A stretch of 42,849 nucleotides of DNA from Actinomycetota bacterium. GTDB lineage: Bacteria; Actinomycetota; Acidimicrobiia; IMCC26256; PALSA-610. A program made the position numbers and the translations under genes. Shown here in pieces: positions 1 to 7,885 of the stretch (positions are counted from its first letter, which is position 1; every line of letters begins with the position of its first letter). The stretch lies in assembly GCA_005772765.1 (NCBI GenBank), contig SXIR01000159.1, positions 1 through 42,849 on the forward strand. The letters run 5' to 3'. The notes under the pieces were generated by a model. It did no database searches and was not told the origin of the DNA. It saw nothing but the letters and a program-made list of their open reading frames with translations.

Positions 1-1457
1 AGTTCGGGCGGGAACACGACGTCTTGGATGTAGACGCCCTTCGTCTCGACTTCGTAGAGACCGAGGTACTGCATGATCGCGGTGAGCGCTGCCTGTTGCA
101 CTTGCATGCGGGTTTCGATGAAGCGCACAGCCTCGAGGTCCTGCAACGTGTTGCGGAAGTGGTTGCCGACCGCAGACTGCAACACCTCGTTCACGAGGTT
201 GAGCATCGTGCCGACCATCGAGATGACCTTCGGCGCGCGAGTGTCGGGCACGTGGATCTGCACTTGGAGTTCGATCCGGAAGATGAAACCTTCGCGGCTC
301 TTGCCTTCGATCGGCTTGAGGTTCGCGTCGAGGCTGTGGGCCGTCGACACGTTCTCCGACCAGTTGAGCGTCAGGATCGACGTCGGCACGATCTCGGCTG
401 CGTAACAGCGCGGGTTGATCGGGTACTTGCCGGTGCGCAACGGCTCTTGCCAGATACCACGGTGACCGGGACGCACGATCGAGCCGAACTTGAACTCGGT
501 ACCAGACGTGTCGCTCGTCGGCAGACCGACGTAGGCCTTCACCACCGCGACCTCGCCTTGGTTCACAACCAGCATCGGCACGAGTTCGACCTGAACGAGG
601 AACGGGTTCAACAGGTAGGCGCCGTACAACAGCGGGTCGTGCTGCAGTCCGATCTTGCCGCCGTGGGTCATGAACTCTTGGAAGTCTTGGTAGTTGTTGT
701 GCAGGTTGTTCTTGTTCCCGAGCAGCACGTCGATGATGTCGGCGTCGGTTCGCGACTCGGCTTCGAGCTCCAAGATGTCGGCGTAGGCGCCGAGGCGACT
801 TGCGATGTCGCCGGAGGGCAGCGGTTCGCCTTCGAGCGCGGTGACGATGCCGATCATGTCCTGTGGACCGACGGGGGCGATGACCACGACCTGCAGTTGT
901 TGCGGCGCGAGACCGAACGACTCGGGGCGCATGATGCCGCCCGTGGCCTTGGCTCGTTGTTCGAGTTCGGGCGCGACCGGCACGCCGTACACCTGGCGCG
1001 CGCTGATCACCAAGAATGCCACCGGGTGGATGGGGATCAACGTTCCCGGCGGCAGCACGGGGCGTTGCACGCCCTTTTCGCCACCACCTTCGAGGAACGC
1101 GCGGACGTCGGCGAAGTTGCCGAACTCCGACTTGTAAATGCCGCTCTTTGCGCCGATCGGGAGTGGCTCGCCGACTTGCGCGACGACCACGCCGATTTCA
1201 CCGGCCGGGATCTGTACCCAAGGGTGTTTACGAACCCCGAACACCGGCCAGAACTTGAATCGCAACCCTGGCATCAAGAGGTCGGCTTGGTACCCGGCCT
1301 CGCCTGCGAAGGCGATCGGGTTCGCATCCTTCAGCTTCTTGAGCGAGACCCGCTTGACGACGAGTCCGATTTCGGTCGGTCCGACGATCGTGATCGAATT
1401 GACCAAGACGATGACAACCAAGAATGCGGCGATGACGCCGATGATGAGCGGACCCAC
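1..1457 (-). CDS. Flotillin-like SPFH/band 7 membrane protein (C-terminus outside window)
   Basis: The minus strand is open from a GTG at 1457 to the window edge, giving at least 485 residues with no stop. A GGAG five bases before the GTG supports this start. The protein begins with one hydrophobic segment (about residues 3-20, VGPLIIGVIAAFLVVIVL). A long SPFH-like region follows, with phrases such as VGPTEIGLVVKR and IPAGEIGVVVAQVG and a later stretch ending in MQVQQAALTAIMQYLGLYEV. SPFH proteins oligomerise on the inner face of membranes and organise microdomains; this role is inferred from the family. The long antisense frame at 24-1481 is a shadow. The region between this gene and the next (1458-1618) must hold divergent promoters, but I see no convincing boxes. 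Confidence 0.8.
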   Translation of the reverse strand, partial: MGPLIIGVIAAFLVVIVLVNSITIVGPTEIGLVVKRVSLKKLKDANPIAFAGEAGYQADLLMPGLRFKFWPVFGVRKHPWVQIPAGEIGVVVAQVGEPLPIGAKSGIYKSEFGNFADVRAFLEGGGEKGVQRPVLPPGTLIPIHPVAFLVISARQVYGVPVAPELEQRAKATGGIMRPESFGLAPQQLQVVVIAPVGPQDMIGIVTALEGEPLPSGDIASRLGAYADILELEAESRTDADIIDVLLGNKNNLHNNYQDFQEFMTHGGKIGLQHDPLLYGAYLLNPFLVQVELVPMLVVNQGEVAVVKAYVGLPTSDTSGTEFKFGSIVRPGHRGIWQEPLRTGKYPINPRCYAAEIVPTSILTLNWSENVSTAHSLDANLKPIEGKSREGFIFRIELQVQIHVPDTRAPKVISMVGTMLNLVNEVLQSAVGNHFRNTLQDLEAVRFIETRMQVQQAALTAIMQYLGLYEVETKGVYIQDVVFPPE

Positions 1458-1621
1458 AGTTGCTCCATTTCCCCCGAGTAATCCGACGTCCGGTGTTGAC
1501 CGAGTCGGCCAACCCGAAGACCCGACGGTTTATGCCCGGAATCTACGGTCGGTTCCAACGGATGCCGCGGCATTGCGTCGACCCGTAGGCTCCGCCCGCT
1601 TCCGACCCAGGAGATGCTGTG

Positions 1622-2812
1622 ATGCGTGGGCCGCTCGATGGTGTCCGTGTGCTCGACCTGTCCACGATGATTTCGGGCCCGCTGGCCGCGATGATGCTCG
1701 GCGACCAAGGCGCCGACGTGATCAAGCTCGAACCGGTGGGCATCGGCGACATGATGCGATACCTCGGAACCCAACGTCAGGGCATGACGGCGTTGTTCGC
1801 AATGAGCAACCGATCGAAGCGGTCGTTGGCCGTCGATCTCAAGGATCCCGCCGGGATCGCTATCGCACTCACCTTGGCCGAGCACAGCGATGTGGTCATC
1901 CAGAATTTCCGTCCCGGAGCGGTCGAGCGCTTGGGTATCGACGAAACCGCCGTACGCGCGCGTAATCCCGACGTGATCTATGTCTCGGTGGCCGGGTTCG
2001 GTGCGACGGGTCCGAACGCACACCGGCCCGTCTACGACAACGTGATCCAGGCGTATTCCGGGGCGGCTGCAACGCAGGTCGGGCCGAACGGCGAGCCGAC
2101 ACTGTTGCGCAATCTGATGTGCGACAAGGTCACGGCCTACCAAGCAGCCCAGGCCGTGAGTGCAGCGTTGTTCGCTCGCGAGCGCGGCGCAGGCGGTCAA
2201 CACATCGAGTTGTCCATGCTCGATGCAGCAACCGCCTTCGTGTGGACCGACGCCGCAATGGACATCGCGGCGCTCGACGACGACGTGCTGCGAGCGCCCA
2301 CGATCGGCAGTTACTACCGCGCCACCGAGATGTCCGACGGTTGGATCACGGGCAGCGCCGTCACCGACGCACAGTTCCGCGGCGCGTGCATCGCGCTCGG
2401 ACGTCCCGAACTCGCCGACGATTCGCGCTTCGTGACGATTGCTGACCGGTCGGCGAACATGACCGCACTCGGCCGGGAACTCGGCGAGGCCTACCGCGTG
2501 TCGTCACGCTCGGAGTTCATCGACGCCGCCATTGCGAACGACGTCCCCGTGGCACCGATCCTTGCGCTCGACGAAGTGCCCGACGACCCGCAGATCCAAC
2601 ACAACGAGGTATTCGCGGTCGTCGACCATCCCCAACTCGGTCGTCTTCGAACCGCCCGCCACGCGTCGAGGTTCTCGGCGACCCCGGCGATCGAGCAGAC
2701 GGTCGCCCGACCAGCACCGATGCTTGGCGAACACACCGACGAAATCCTGCGGGACCTCGGCCGTGACGACGCCGCAATCGCCGACCTGCGCAACCGAGGA
2801 ATCGTCGCCTAG
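1622..2812 (+). CDS. CaiB/BaiF family (class III) CoA-transferase
   Basis: A 396-residue protein of normal family length that moves CoA between acyl-CoA and a free carboxylic acid. The N-terminus (GPLDGVRVLDLSTMISGP), the segment DVVIQNFRPGAVERLG and the conserved aspartate in LLRNLMCDKVTAYQAAQAV (residue 168, matching catalytic Asp169 of formyl-CoA transferase) identify the family. An AGGAG at 1609-1613 sits eight bases before ATG 1622; an adjacent GTG at 1619 is possible and would add one residue. It converges with the Rieske gene, 33 bases away. The substrate cannot be told from sequence. Together with the neighbouring oxygenase and aldehyde dehydrogenase it suggests catabolism of an aromatic or terpenoid acid, which is inference. 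Confidence 0.88.
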   Translation: MRGPLDGVRVLDLSTMISGPLAAMMLGDQGADVIKLEPVGIGDMMRYLGTQRQGMTALFAMSNRSKRSLAVDLKDPAGIAIALTLAEHSDVVIQNFRPGAVERLGIDETAVRARNPDVIYVSVAGFGATGPNAHRPVYDNVIQAYSGAAATQVGPNGEPTLLRNLMCDKVTAYQAAQAVSAALFARERGAGGQHIELSMLDAATAFVWTDAAMDIAALDDDVLRAPTIGSYYRATEMSDGWITGSAVTDAQFRGACIALGRPELADDSRFVTIADRSANMTALGRELGEAYRVSSRSEFIDAAIANDVPVAPILALDEVPDDPQIQHNEVFAVVDHPQLGRLRTARHASRFSATPAIEQTVARPAPMLGEHTDEILRDLGRDDAAIADLRNRGIVA

Positions 2813-2845
2813 TCCGCTGGTCCGCGCCGCCGTCGCATCTGCTGC

Positions 2846-4024
2846 TCACGCCATCGCGGCGCGCCACCAGTCGTGGAAGTGCGCGACGCCCGCCTCGACG
2901 CCACGGCCGCTCGTCTGCACGAGGTAGCCCGCGTTGTCGAGCGCCAATGTCTTCGCGGTCGCAAGTCCCCGGGCGCGCGTCTCGACGAGTTCGAAGTCCT
3001 GCACGGCAGTTTCCAGATATGCCGCAATCACCGAGTTGGTGAGTCCGGCAACGTGGGAGTCGCCGTCGACGCGAGTGAAGAAGTGTGCCCGGTTCACGAA
3101 CGAATTCGGTCCCGTCGGTATCACGATCGAGATCACGCGTAGTCCGGCGTACAACTCGATCATCAGGTTCGGATAGATCGCGATCCATGCGACCGCCAGC
3201 GACTGCATCGGGCGACCGCGCGCCGCCGCGTCCGTCGCGAGACCGTCCGCCCAGGCGCGGTAGTGCTCCGACTCGCCACCGGCTTCCGTTGCAAAGTCGA
3301 GATACTGGACGTGAAAATGCTCACCGAAACGCCACTCCAGCGTGTCGCAATCAGCGAACGCCGCAAGACCATCATGGAACGGCGGGACGTGGTAGCAGTC
3401 CCCGAAGACCTCCATGAAGCTCTTCCAGTCGGCGACGTAGTCCTCGTCGACCGTCTCGTGCAGCACCCACTCGGCACCGAAGTCGCAATCGAGTCCATGG
3501 TCGGCGAGCGATCGATCGAGGGTGGCGAGATCGGCAGCGAACTCATCTCGGCGCTTCGGATCGGCCGCGAACGTGAACCCGTTCCAGTCAATGGTTTCGT
3601 AGCGGCGCAGGTCGAGCGCCTGGCGCTCCCGTTCGCCGGCACGACCCGTCCCGAACTCGCAGCCCGGACCACCGACGAACGAACCATCGCGCCGGTACGA
3701 CCACTGGTGATACGGACAGGTCAACAACGTGCGGTCGTTGACCGAATCGTCGTCGATGAGCGGGCGCAGAGCGTGCGTACACAGATTCGCGAGGGCACAC
3801 GAGGCTTCGCCGTCGTGCCCGATCAAGATGCGGGGATCGCCATCCGAGCGACGGACGCCGTCGCTGGCCCACAGCGAGCGATGATCGAGGTACAACAACC
3901 CCAGACCGGGCCGAAAGATCTGGGCTCGTTCTCGCTCATGCACGATGGAGTTCGAGTACTCGGCGACCCGGAGGGCCGACACCGACGGATGGGCACCTGA
4001 GTGCCGCAGGTCAACAATCGACAT
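2846..4024 (-). CDS. Rieske non-heme iron oxygenase, alpha (catalytic) subunit
   Basis: A 392-residue protein with both metal sites of ring-hydroxylating oxygenases. The Rieske [2Fe-2S] ligands are CTH (C82, H84) and CPYHQW (C103, H106). The mononuclear iron site is the D-x2-H-x4-H motif DCYHVPPFH (D209, H212, H217), followed near the C-terminus by an acidic ligand in AVQDFELVE. No beta subunit, ferredoxin or reductase gene lies nearby, so the electron donor must be encoded elsewhere. There is no Shine-Dalgarno before ATG 4024, but TAGCGT lies six bases upstream, suggesting a leaderless transcript. It is divergent from the aldehyde dehydrogenase across 58 bases, so the two genes are probably co-regulated. 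The substrate is unknown. Confidence 0.88.
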   Translation of the reverse strand: MSIVDLRHSGAHPSVSALRVAEYSNSIVHERERAQIFRPGLGLLYLDHRSLWASDGVRRSDGDPRILIGHDGEASCALANLCTHALRPLIDDDSVNDRTLLTCPYHQWSYRRDGSFVGGPGCEFGTGRAGERERQALDLRRYETIDWNGFTFAADPKRRDEFAADLATLDRSLADHGLDCDFGAEWVLHETVDEDYVADWKSFMEVFGDCYHVPPFHDGLAAFADCDTLEWRFGEHFHVQYLDFATEAGGESEHYRAWADGLATDAAARGRPMQSLAVAWIAIYPNLMIELYAGLRVISIVIPTGPNSFVNRAHFFTRVDGDSHVAGLTNSVIAAYLETAVQDFELVETRARGLATAKTLALDNAGYLVQTSGRGVEAGVAHFHDWWRAAMA

Positions 4025-4030
4025 CGCCGA

Positions 4031-4036
4031 ACGCTA
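4031..4036 (-). promoter_or_regulatory. Probable -10 box (leaderless) for the Rieske oxygenase gene
   Basis: Read on the minus strand this is TAGCGT, six bases before the ATG at 4024. A TANNNT box at this distance puts the transcription start at the start codon, as in mycobacterial leaderless genes. It lies in the same 58-bp gap as the oppositely directed box of the aldehyde dehydrogenase gene. Confidence 0.5.
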
Positions 4037-4070
4037 CGAGCCCCCAGGTCGCAGAACGCGGCACTCGAAC

Positions 4071-4076
4071 TACCGT
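4071..4076 (+). promoter_or_regulatory. Probable -10 box (leaderless) for the aldehyde dehydrogenase gene
   Basis: TACCGT followed by six bases (GACGTC) and then ATG 4083, with no Shine-Dalgarno. This favours 4083 over a farther upstream in-frame start at 3945, which would run into the divergent Rieske gene. Confidence 0.5.
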
Positions 4077-4082
4077 GACGTC

Positions 4083-5546
4083 ATGGCCACACGGGCAACG
4101 ACGTACATCGGAGACGACTGGCTCGTCGGCGAAGGTGAGGAGCTCTCGGTCGAGAATCCGACGACCGAAGCCACCATCGAAGTCGTGCGGAGCGCCTCGA
4201 CGACACAGGTCGATGCCGCCGTGCGCGCGGCCAACGCCGCGTTCGGGGGATGGCGAAAGCTCTCAACCGGTGATCGGGCACACGTGCTGCAGCAGGCCGC
4301 AAACCAACTCGAGACCCACACGGACGAAATCGCCCGAATCATGACCATCGAGGGCGGCAAGCCGCTCCTCGAAAATCGCGACGAAATCGGGTGGTGCGTC
4401 GCGTGCCTGCGGTTCTACTCCGAACTCGCCCGCACGTCGGAGGGCACGGTCATCCCACCGATCGAATCGACACAGCTCGCGTTGGTATTGAAGGAACCCA
4501 TCGGCGTCGTCGGCGCGATCGTGCCGTGGAACTATCCCTTGCTCCTGCTGTTCTGGAAGCTGGCACCCGCGCTCGCGGCTGGCAACGTCGTCATCGTCAA
4601 GCCGAGCGAACTCACGCCCCTGTCGACGGTGCGGGTGTTCGAGCTCGCGCTGGCGCACCTTCCGACAGGTGTCGCGCAACTCGTCATCGGGGCGGGCACA
4701 GTCGGACAATCGCTCGTCGAGCACCCCGACGTGCACTGCATCGCGTTCACGGGATCGACGCCGACAGGACAGTGGATCGCTCGCACCGCCGCCGACACGA
4801 TGAAGCGCCTGAACCTCGAACTCGGCGGCAAGGACGCCTTCATCGTCTGCGACGACATCACCGACGAGGTACTCGACACAGCCGCGCGCGGTGGAGTGTG
4901 GGCCGCGTACCTCAACGCCGGTCAGGTGTGCACGAGCGCCGAACGGTTCTACGTGCACGCGTCGGTATACGACGATTACGTCGATCGGTTCGTCCATCAC
5001 GCGAACGCCATCCGCATCGGCGATCCGCTGGCCGACGGGACCGATCTCGGACCGATGGTCTCCGCAGCACAACGCGAGCGCACCGAGCGCCATGTCGGCG
5101 ACGCACGTGATCGTGGCGCCTCGGTGCTCACCGGTGGCGAACGGTTCGGCGATCGCGGTTGGTTCTACCGGCCGACCGTGCTCGTCGATATCGGCGATGA
5201 CGCCCTCGTTCTCGACGAAGAGACGTTCGGTCCGGTCGCACCAATCGTGCGCGTCGGGTCACTCGACGAGGCCATCGCGCGCGCCAACGCGAGCCGGTAC
5301 GGCCTCGGCGCGAACGTGTACACGCGACGCCTCGACTACGCGATGCAGTGCCTGCGCGAGCTGCGAGCCGGAACGGTGTGGATCAACGACCCCCTCACCG
5401 ACAACGACGCCGGACCGTTCGGCGGCTTCAAGATGAGTGGCCAGGGCCGAGAACTCGGCGCCGAAGGGCTCGAAGCGTTTCGCGAAACCAAACACGTCCA
5501 TCTCGACTGGGAAGCCCAACCGAAGGACTGGTGGTACCCCTACTAG
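4083..5546 (+). CDS. NAD(P)-dependent aldehyde dehydrogenase
   Basis: A 487-residue ALDH superfamily enzyme that oxidises an aldehyde to its acid. Visible active-site parts: PWNYP (oxyanion Asn150), VIVKPSELTP (cofactor Lys173), FTGSTPTG of the Rossmann fold, LELGGKD (general base Glu247) and NAGQVCTSAERF (nucleophile Cys283). The C-terminus GPFGGFKMSGQGRELG is typical of betaine-aldehyde and aromatic-aldehyde dehydrogenases. An in-frame ATG at 3945 would give 533 residues but runs antisense through the Rieske gene. The chosen ATG gives normal family length and has a leaderless -10 box. Divergence from the oxygenase suggests a shared catabolic pathway. The exact substrate is not deducible. 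Confidence 0.92.
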   Translation: MATRATTYIGDDWLVGEGEELSVENPTTEATIEVVRSASTTQVDAAVRAANAAFGGWRKLSTGDRAHVLQQAANQLETHTDEIARIMTIEGGKPLLENRDEIGWCVACLRFYSELARTSEGTVIPPIESTQLALVLKEPIGVVGAIVPWNYPLLLLFWKLAPALAAGNVVIVKPSELTPLSTVRVFELALAHLPTGVAQLVIGAGTVGQSLVEHPDVHCIAFTGSTPTGQWIARTAADTMKRLNLELGGKDAFIVCDDITDEVLDTAARGGVWAAYLNAGQVCTSAERFYVHASVYDDYVDRFVHHANAIRIGDPLADGTDLGPMVSAAQRERTERHVGDARDRGASVLTGGERFGDRGWFYRPTVLVDIGDDALVLDEETFGPVAPIVRVGSLDEAIARANASRYGLGANVYTRRLDYAMQCLRELRAGTVWINDPLTDNDAGPFGGFKMSGQGRELGAEGLEAFRETKHVHLDWEAQPKDWWYPY

Positions 5547-5580
5547 ATCGCCGTCCAACGCGATCGTGCGATCGCGCAGG

Positions 5581-5586
5581 TATCGT
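5581..5586 (+). promoter_or_regulatory. Probable -10 box of the small membrane protein gene
   Basis: TATCGT eight bases before ATG 5595, with no Shine-Dalgarno, consistent with a leaderless transcript. It lies 34 bases after the aldehyde dehydrogenase stop. Confidence 0.35.
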
Positions 5587-5594
5587 TTCGCAGA

Positions 5595-6047
5595 ATGGTC
5601 GATCGCGCAGTGTTGGCCTCCGCGGCGTTCTTGATCGCGGTGTTGTGGTTCGACCTGATGTTCGACGTGCAAGTGCTGCGCCATCGAGGCGCGGCTGCGT
5701 TGCCGATCGAGGTCCTCGAATCGATTCGCGCCTACTACCGGAGGGTGTTGGTCGACGCTTCGCCGATGGGTCGACTCGTTGGCGTCGTGATGCTGGTCTT
5801 CGTCGCAACGCTCGTCGCCCAGACGATCAACAGTGATGTCGATACCTGGGTGAGCATCGTTTCTTGGATCGGTTTCTTGTTCGGCCCGGGCCTCGCGGCA
5901 GCACGGGTCCTTCACAACGCCCGCCGACTCGCACTGGGCGTCGGCGATCACGCGACCGGCTCGCAACTTGCGCGCCGCATCTGCGCCGATCACCTCGTCT
6001 GCCTCGCCGCGATGAGCGCGACCGTCGCCGCCCAGCTCCTCGCCTGA
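5595..6047 (+). CDS. Small integral membrane protein, unknown function
   Basis: A 150-residue protein with about four hydrophobic segments (roughly residues 5-20, 58-78, 84-101 and 131-149), separated by short charged loops such as RHRGAAALP and NARRLALGVGDH. I recognise no family. It converges with the ABC transporter operon, with 26 bases between the stop codons. Codon use and GC resemble the neighbours, so it is probably a real gene. The start has a TANNNT box rather than a Shine-Dalgarno. Confidence 0.7.
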   Translation: MVDRAVLASAAFLIAVLWFDLMFDVQVLRHRGAAALPIEVLESIRAYYRRVLVDASPMGRLVGVVMLVFVATLVAQTINSDVDTWVSIVSWIGFLFGPGLAAARVLHNARRLALGVGDHATGSQLARRICADHLVCLAAMSATVAAQLLA

Positions 6048-6073
6048 CCTGCGGCTGGCGGCCCGCGAACAGA

Positions 6074-7885
6074 TCAGCGGTAGGCCGCGGCCTGGATCGT
6101 GTACAGCTCGGCGTACTGCCCGCGGCGCGCCATGAGGTCGTCATGGCTCCCGACCTCGACCACCCGCGCACCGTCGAGCACGACGATGAGATCGGCCATC
6201 CGCACGGTCGAGAATCGGTGCGAGACCAGAATCGTGATCCGACCGCTGGTCACGGCTTCGGATCTCGTGGCGGATGCATACCGTTCGAACAGCGCATGCT
6301 CAGTCTCGGCATCGAGCGCGGCGGTGGGCTCGTCGAGCACCAAAACGAGGGGCTCTTCGCGCATGAACCCACGTGCCAACGCGAGCTTCTGCCACTGCCC
6401 GAAGCTCACCTCGACTCCCTCGTCCCACGTCGGGCCAAGCTGCGTGTCGAGCCCGTAGGCCAATCGATCGATGACATCGTCGGCACCGGCGCGATCGATC
6501 GCCGACTCGACGACACCCGGCTTGTCGAGCCGAGGTTCGTCGCCCAAGCCGACGCTCGTCCGCGCCCGGAACTCGAACCGATAGAAGTCCTGGAACGCGC
6601 CGGCGAGGCGAGCACGCCAATCAGTGTTGGGCACCCGAGCGATGTCGACGTCGTCAGCGAGAATGCGTCCCGTATCCGGGGCGTACATCCGGGCCAACAG
6701 TTTCACGAGAGTCGTCTTGCCGGCTCCGTTCTCACCGACGACTGCGACCACCGCGCCGGCCGGGAGATCGAGAGTCACGTCGTCGAGCACGACGCGATCG
6801 GTGCCCGGATAGCTGAACGTGACGTGCTCGAAGCGGATCCCACGCACCAACGCGTTCGGTGCCGCGAGATCGGCATTTTCATCGAGCCCGAGTGCGTAAT
6901 CCTCGAGCCACGTCAATCGGCGGGAGGAATCGAGCCAGATCCCGCGCAGGAAACCGAGTTCACCGACGGCCGCGCCGACGTACTGACTGAGTCGGCTCCC
7001 CGCCGTGAGCACCAGAATCACCGCACCAGGTCCGCGATCGAGACCATCGGCCACGAAAACGATGCCGCCGACGTACGCGAACCCGAACACCGCCCACGCG
7101 CTGCAATGCCAGATCGCGCTCTGCCAGCGGGCGGCGCCGACGGCCGAGTACCACTGATTCCATGTACTACGCCGGAGTTCGGCGAGGCGCGCCTGGTTGC
7201 CGGTGACCCGGATCTCCTTGCCGGGCGGCGCGGTCGTGCCGAGCGAGAACAAGTGCGTCGCGAGGCGACGGTGTGACGCCGCGCGTTCCTCGACCCGACG
7301 TTCAATACCCGGTCGCCAGGTGGCTGTCCAAACGGTCGGGAACGCGAACACCACCAGCACGATGAGTGCCGGGTGGATCGATGCGAGCAACACGACCGTG
7401 ACCGCAAGCCGAATGAGCCAACCAAGGGTCGCGAACAACGACATGAACAAGTGATCGAGCGCGAAGACCTGATCGCGTAGGACGACGAGGCGGTCGAGAT
7501 GATCCGGTCGCTCGTGGTGCTCGATCGTCGGAATCGTGGCCTGCAGCCGGGCGACGTGGGACTCGAGCGCGACGGCGACCCGGTCGCGGAACCGTCGCTG
7601 CAAACGGTCGAACACGACCTTCAAGAACCACGTACCGACCGCCGAGAGTGCGAGGCCGAACGCGGCAACGAACACCTTCGTTCGGTCACCGTCGAGCAAT
7701 CCATCGGTGAGGAGGGCCAACCAGAGCGCGATGAGCGCGTCCGGTAGCGCCTGAAACAACGTCATCGCGAACGACAACACCAGCACACGCGGCTCGGCGC
7801 GGTAACCGAGTTTGACGGTTCGCCATAACGAGTGCAGCGACGGCGGAAGATCGCCGTCGGTGACATCGCGCTCAGAGCGATTCAT
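6074..7885 (-). CDS. ABC exporter half-transporter (membrane domain fused to ATPase), second gene of pair
   Basis: A 603-residue protein: N-terminal six-helix exporter membrane domain (about residues 20-320) and C-terminal ATPase. Visible motifs: Walker A GENGAGKTT, signature VSFGQWQKLALARG, Walker B LVLVLDEPTAALD and switch histidine ILVSHRFSTVR. The signature has Phe where LSGGQ normally has the first Gly, resembling the SGGQWQK signature of lantibiotic-type exporters but further altered. ATG 7885 lies inside the end of the upstream exporter gene (14-base overlap) with a good GAGGTGG ribosome site, so the two are translationally coupled and probably form a heterodimer. The substrate is unknown: no precursor peptide or modifying enzyme is adjacent. 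Confidence 0.88.
   Translation of the reverse strand: MNRSERDVTDGDLPPSLHSLWRTVKLGYRAEPRVLVLSFAMTLFQALPDALIALWLALLTDGLLDGDRTKVFVAAFGLALSAVGTWFLKVVFDRLQRRFRDRVAVALESHVARLQATIPTIEHHERPDHLDRLVVLRDQVFALDHLFMSLFATLGWLIRLAVTVVLLASIHPALIVLVVFAFPTVWTATWRPGIERRVEERAASHRRLATHLFSLGTTAPPGKEIRVTGNQARLAELRRSTWNQWYSAVGAARWQSAIWHCSAWAVFGFAYVGGIVFVADGLDRGPGAVILVLTAGSRLSQYVGAAVGELGFLRGIWLDSSRRLTWLEDYALGLDENADLAAPNALVRGIRFEHVTFSYPGTDRVVLDDVTLDLPAGAVVAVVGENGAGKTTLVKLLARMYAPDTGRILADDVDIARVPNTDWRARLAGAFQDFYRFEFRARTSVGLGDEPRLDKPGVVESAIDRAGADDVIDRLAYGLDTQLGPTWDEGVEVSFGQWQKLALARGFMREEPLVLVLDEPTAALDAETEHALFERYASATRSEAVTSGRITILVSHRFSTVRMADLIVVLDGARVVEVGSHDDLMARRGQYAELYTIQAAAYR

Noticed and set aside
24-1481. A 485-residue plus-strand open frame at the window start
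   Set aside because: It is antisense to the flotillin-like gene, which has recognisable SPFH sequence, a membrane segment and a ribosome site. The plus frame is rich in Arg/His/Asp/Val without any domain.
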